NCBI GenBank assembly: GCA_947586295.1
Contig: CANPXQ010000008.1
Location: forward strand, 1 to 16,613
Reading direction: 5' to 3'
DNA: 16,613 bases
Source: an uncultured Bacilli bacterium
GTDB taxonomy: Bacteria > Bacillota_I > Bacilli_A > RF39 > UBA660
Translations under genes and position numbers: made by a program
Shown here: piece after piece, positions 13,970 to 16,613 of the stretch
How positions within the stretch are numbered: the stretch's first letter is position 1
How the letters are laid out: each line of letters opens with the position of its first letter
Notes under the pieces: model-generated
Database searches by the model: none
Told to the model about the DNA's origin: nothing
The model's input: the letters and a program-made list of their open reading frames with translations, nothing else

Positions 13970-14758
13970 GTGAAAACAAGGTTAATTTCGGCTTTCATTG
14001 CAGCTTTAATTGCTATGCCTTTAATCTACTTAGGAAGTTATTATTTTTATTTTGGTGTAGGGTTATTAGCGATATTAGGTTTTAAAGAATTATTAGATTT
14101 ACGAAAATCGCATCAAGAATTACCTAAATTAATGATTGTAATTAGTGTTATTTGTTTAGTTTTACTAATTTATGATAACTTTTTATACCAAACTATTGAA
14201 TTAGGGATTACGTATGAAAAGATTATAGCTTGTATTATTTTACTGGGGATACCAACTATATTTTATCAAGATAAATATTCAACTAAGGATGCTTTTTATT
14301 TATTAGGTATTACGGTTTTTTTAGGAATAACGTGTAATTTATTCATTATTGCTCGTAATAGAGGATTAGAATTGTTCATTTATTTACTAAGTATTCCAAT
14401 CTTAACGGATACATTTGCTTATATATTTGGTAAGTTATGGGGCAAAAATAAATTATGCCCGAAAATAAGTCCTAATAAGACTTGGGAAGGTTCCTTCGCT
14501 GGATTTTTCGCGGGAAGTTTTGGGGGCACGATAATATATTCTTTGTTGGTCAAAACTTTTTCTTGGAAGGTCGTGCTATTATCAGCAATACTTTCTACTA
14601 TTGGTCAAATAGGGGATTTATTTATGAGTAAGATAAAAAGGGAAAATGACATTAAAGATTTTTCCAATATTATGCCTGGGCACGGAGGTATTTTAGATCG
14701 AATTGACAGTTTTATTTTCGTAGTTTTAACATATTTTTTATTGATAATGTATTTATAG
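13970..14758 (+). CDS. cdsA: Phosphatidate cytidylyltransferase
   Basis: A 262-residue multi-helix membrane enzyme that makes CDP-diacylglycerol from phosphatidate and CTP, the branch point for bacterial phospholipids. Identification is firm from SPNKTWEG (167-174) and the family signature SKIKRENDIKDF (220-231) with MPGHGGILDRID (235-246). TDTFAY (146-151) and GDL (215-217) also fit. The length is typical. It begins with GTG, supported by AGAGGAT at 13954-13960 and by the MKTRLISAFI start, which matches family N-termini; no ATG nearby fits better. rseP follows after 10 bases. In most Bacillota uppS precedes cdsA and dxr often lies between cdsA and rseP; here a tRNA precedes and dxr is absent, so the cluster is reduced. 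Confidence 0.95.
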   Translation: MKTRLISAFIAALIAMPLIYLGSYYFYFGVGLLAILGFKELLDLRKSHQELPKLMIVISVICLVLLIYDNFLYQTIELGITYEKIIACIILLGIPTIFYQDKYSTKDAFYLLGITVFLGITCNLFIIARNRGLELFIYLLSIPILTDTFAYIFGKLWGKNKLCPKISPNKTWEGSFAGFFAGSFGGTIIYSLLVKTFSWKVVLLSAILSTIGQIGDLFMSKIKRENDIKDFSNIMPGHGGILDRIDSFIFVVLTYFLLIMYL

Positions 14759-14768
14759 GAGGCAAATT

Positions 14769-15821
14769 ATGTGGTTTTTAACTTTATTATTACTAATATT
14801 TATTTTGGGACTTATTATTTTAGTTCATGAGTTTGGTCATTTTATTTGGGCTAAAACTTTTGGGGTATATATATATGAATTTTCCATTGGGATGGGGCCA
14901 GTTATTTTTAGTCATTTAGGCAAAGATAAAATAAGATATAATCTAAGAGCTATACCTATTGGTGGGTTTGTATCTATGGCCGGAGAAGTTTATGAAGATG
15001 ATAAAAAAATACCTAAAAGTAAACTTATGTGTAATAAAAAATGGTATCAACGTTTAATTATTTTAGTTGCTGGGGTTACAAATAACTTTATCCTCGCTAT
15101 AATTCTTTTATTTTTAGGAGCTTTAATTTGGGGTGGGGTAACTTTAAAACCCATTGTAAAAAATGTTGTTGAAGGTTATCCAATGGCTGAAGCTGGAATT
15201 ACTAGTGGCGATAGAATACTTAAAATAAATGATTATAAAATAAGTAGTTGGGATGTTGCGCAAATTGTTTTATATATGAAAAATGATAATGAATATTATA
15301 CTTTTCTAATAAAACACGAAGATGGTAGTACCGATACTTATAAAGTAGTACCTAAAGTAGAAGTAAATGAAGATACTAAAGAAGAAACTAAAGTATTTGG
15401 TATTGAAGTTGATGTTACTGAAACTAAAAATGTCTTTGATTGCTTTAAATACGCTTTCTTAAAATTTGGCAGTGTTGTGCATACAATGTGGTTAACGATT
15501 ACTGGTTTATTTACTGGTAAAATTGGTCTTAATGCTTTGTCTGGTCCTGTAGGTATTTATCAAGTAGTTGGTGATTCTGTAAACTATGGATTAAGTTCAA
15601 TAATGAGTTTAATTGCCTTTTTATCAATTAACGTTGGCTTTATTAATATTTTACCTTTTCCAGCATTTGATGGTGGACACGTATTATTCCTACTTATTGA
15701 AAAAATAAAGGGTAGTCCAGTTAATCCAAAGTTAGAAAATATTATTAATATGATTGGATTTGGCTTATTAATTTTACTTATGATATATATAACTATTCAA
15801 GATATTATAAGAATTGTTTAA
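14769..15821 (+). CDS. rseP: Site-2 intramembrane zinc metalloprotease RseP/RasP
   Basis: A 350-residue membrane protease that cuts transmembrane segments of anti-sigma factors and leftover signal peptides. The zinc site HEFGH is at 20-24 in the first helix, and the third ligand lies in LPFPAFDGGH (295-304, D301). The segment PIGGFVSMAGE (63-73) is the conserved membrane-reentrant beta loop. A single PDZ domain spans about 125-215 (GYPMAEAGITSGDRI), as in Gram-positive RasP, where E. coli has two. Helices near 96-121, 227-250 and 273-296 complete the fold. The ribosome site is AGGAGG (14757-14762), overlapping the cdsA stop. It is the last gene of the unit; its stop codon is part of the hairpin that follows. 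No anti-sigma factor is encoded in the window. Confidence 0.95.
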   Translation: MWFLTLLLLIFILGLIILVHEFGHFIWAKTFGVYIYEFSIGMGPVIFSHLGKDKIRYNLRAIPIGGFVSMAGEVYEDDKKIPKSKLMCNKKWYQRLIILVAGVTNNFILAIILLFLGALIWGGVTLKPIVKNVVEGYPMAEAGITSGDRILKINDYKISSWDVAQIVLYMKNDNEYYTFLIKHEDGSTDTYKVVPKVEVNEDTKEETKVFGIEVDVTETKNVFDCFKYAFLKFGSVVHTMWLTITGLFTGKIGLNALSGPVGIYQVVGDSVNYGLSSIMSLIAFLSINVGFINILPFPAFDGGHVLFLLIEKIKGSPVNPKLENIINMIGFGLLILLMIYITIQDIIRIV

Positions 15822-15840
15822 GGTATATTTTTATACCTTT
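15820..15840 (+). terminator. Hairpin at the rseP stop codon
   Basis: AAGGTATA (15820-15827) pairs perfectly with TATACCTT (15832-15839) around TTTT, beginning within the TAA stop. Only three T end the stem before AAAGGGG, so termination may be partial; the stronger hairpin at 15917-15940 could back it up. Confidence 0.5.
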
Positions 15841-15913
15841 AAAGGGGAAGACAATTTAAATTGGTTTCTTGATAATAGCATATTAACAAGGGATAAAATA
15901 GATTATATAGCCT

Positions 15914-15940
15914 AAAAAAAGGATTCGCTTGAATCCTTTT
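15914..15940 (-). terminator. Terminator of the prepilin-like gene
   Basis: AAAAGGATTC (15917-15926) and GAATCCTTTT (15931-15940) form a perfect 10-pair stem around GCTT. On the minus strand a run of seven T (15914-15920) follows. It overlaps the stop codon of the minus-strand gene. With four T on the plus strand it may also catch read-through from rseP. Confidence 0.85.
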
Positions 15941-16358
15941 AATTTTCACATTTTCCATCAACCATATTTTTTTCGGATAAAATGTGGGCTTCATAAGTGC
16001 TTGGCCCTGTTATACCATTTACTTTTTCGCCTTTAGTGTATGTAACTTCTATGATAAAACAATTCATTATAGTTTGATCAATGGGACTTACAATGTAACC
16101 ATCATCGTTAGGTAATAATATACCTTTATCAATTAAGTCATTAACGGAAATTGTAATATTTTTGGTAAAACCATTTTTATGAGCGTAATCTTGAGCTTTT
16201 ATCAAAATATCATTGACAATATTTTGATATTGTTTTTCGACAATACTTTGTTGTGTATTACTAAAAGCAGTAACGCTAATACTTATAATGATGGCGAGTA
16301 TGGCAATGATTGCTAATAATTCTACCAGTGTAAAACCTTTTTTATTCATTAAAATCAT
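15939..16358 (-). CDS. Type IV prepilin-like protein
   Basis: A 139-residue protein with a class III signal: MNKKG followed by FTLVELLAIIAILAIIISIS. Prepilin peptidase would cut between G8 and F9; E13 is the conserved Glu+5. The hydrophobic helix covers about 9-30. The remainder is a small soluble domain with two cysteines (C100 and C137) that could form a disulphide. The leader is short and basic, as in ComGC-like competence pseudopilins, but no comG assembly ATPase, membrane platform or prepilin peptidase is in the window. Two starts are possible: the ATG ending at 16358 (MILMNKK) and that at 16349 (MNKK, the usual leader length). Neither has a good ribosome site; GAAAG sits upstream of the first. 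It is divergent from the TagO-like gene. Confidence 0.85.
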   Translation of the reverse strand: MILMNKKGFTLVELLAIIAILAIIISISVTAFSNTQQSIVEKQYQNIVNDILIKAQDYAHKNGFTKNITISVNDLIDKGILLPNDDGYIVSPIDQTIMNCFIIEVTYTKGEKVNGITGPSTYEAHILSEKNMVDGKCEN

Positions 16359-16373
16359 CTACTTTCTAAATAA

Positions 16374-16402
16374 AGATTATCATAATTAAGTATTTCCTGC
16401 AA
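16374..16402 (-). promoter_or_regulatory. Promoter of the prepilin-like gene
   Basis: On the minus strand TTGCAG (16397-16402) and TAATCT (16374-16379) are 17 bases apart, with TG one base before the -10 box. The predicted start near 16367 leaves 9 bases to the first ATG or 18 to the second, which slightly favours the second. Confidence 0.6.
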
Positions 16403-16418
16403 TATTTTTTAAAAAAAC

Positions 16419-16447
16419 TTTTACTTAAAGGCATTTGTTGGTATAAT
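16419..16447 (+). promoter_or_regulatory. Extended -10 promoter of the TagO-like gene
   Basis: A perfect TATAAT (16442-16447) has TG one base upstream (16439-16440). The -35 candidate TTTTAC (16419-16424) is at 17-base spacing. The predicted start near 16454 puts AGGAGA (16455-16460) at the very beginning of the transcript. Confidence 0.7.
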
Positions 16448-16466
16448 AAAGGTTAGGAGAATTAAA

Positions 16467-16613
16467 ATGAAATTAGTAGTAAATGGTTTTAGTGTTTTTG
16501 ATATTGTTATTGTTACTTTTATAACAAGTTTATTATTAGTTTTTATTGTAAAAAAAGTTGCTGTTAAAATAAATGCAATGGATATACCTAATGAAAGGAA
16601 AGTTCATAAAGTG
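16467..16613 (+). CDS. tagO: TagO/WecA/MraY-family transferase, 5' part only
   Basis: The first 49 codons of a gene that continues past the window. An N-terminal membrane helix (about 11-29) is followed by KKVAVKINAMDIPNERKVHK, which matches the first cytoplasmic loop of polyprenyl-phosphate N-acetylhexosamine-1-phosphate transferases (DxPNxRKxHxxP). TagO and WecA load GlcNAc-1-phosphate onto undecaprenyl phosphate to start wall teichoic acid or other surface glycans. The DIPNERKVHK form points to TagO/WecA rather than MraY, but the catalytic aspartates lie outside the window. The start is supported by AGGAGA (16455-16460) and a good promoter. Confidence 0.75.
   Translation, partial: MKLVVNGFSVFDIVIVTFITSLLLVFIVKKVAVKINAMDIPNERKVHKV

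Noticed and set aside
15852..15863. Palindrome CAATTTAAATTG
   Set aside because: Short AT-only palindromes are expected by chance in this composition, and no promoter it could regulate is adjacent.
1..16613. CRISPR array, insertion sequence or prophage
   Set aside because: No regularly spaced direct repeats, transposase or phage structural genes were seen on either strand.

Overview
The window is a strongly AT-rich stretch of a bacterial chromosome. It suggests a low-GC Bacillota, most likely an uncultured Bacilli lineage close to the Mollicutes/Erysipelotrichales (RF39-like). The grounds are the base composition, the Shine-Dalgarno sites, two CCA-encoding tRNA genes, the cdsA-rseP pair and a GFTLVE prepilin. 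TGG is the only Trp codon needed and every stop is TAA or TAG, so the standard bacterial code fits. The lineage is inference; the gene calls rest on motifs read by eye.

Layout. (1) 1-519: a long imperfect hairpin, a tRNA-Asn with its own consensus promoter and terminator, then a gene-free leader holding helically phased A-tracts upstream of a promoter. (2) 520-2215: a CmpB-family membrane protein followed by a glycolipid-type glycosyltransferase broken by a frameshift and a nonsense codon. (3) 2269-3183: a stand-alone AAA+ ATPase resembling the first ATPase domain of ClpA/ClpB, with its own promoter and terminator. (4) 3260-10797: a compact run of eight genes on the plus strand, many overlapping, starting at a promoter embedded in the preceding terminator. 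It holds a 630-residue coiled-coil/repeat protein, a DUF1292-like small protein, a TasA-like exported protein, a helical protein and a XerC/XerD recombinase, then an ABC exporter pair and a PdaC-like polysaccharide deacetylase. (5) 10790-11476: two small membrane proteins on the minus strand. (6) 11585-13624: a large multi-pass GT-C-like membrane protein. (7) 13625-13969: convergent terminators, tRNA-Lys on the minus strand and the cdsA promoter. (8) 13970-15821: cdsA and rseP. (9) 15939-16613: an orphan type IV prepilin-like gene on the minus strand and, divergently, the start of a TagO/WecA/MraY-type transferase that runs off the window.

Much of the recognisable content concerns the cell envelope: phospholipid precursor synthesis (cdsA), membrane proteolysis (rseP), wall modification (deacetylase), export (ABC pair), glycan transfer (GT-C-like and TagO-like proteins) and a decayed glycolipid synthase. 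The least explained part is 2269-6485. There an AAA+ ATPase without the usual pore-loop tyrosine sits directly upstream of a tightly coupled set of unrecognised proteins that includes one exported protein. This is the best candidate for an undescribed system; its unity is inferred only from gene order, overlaps and promoters.
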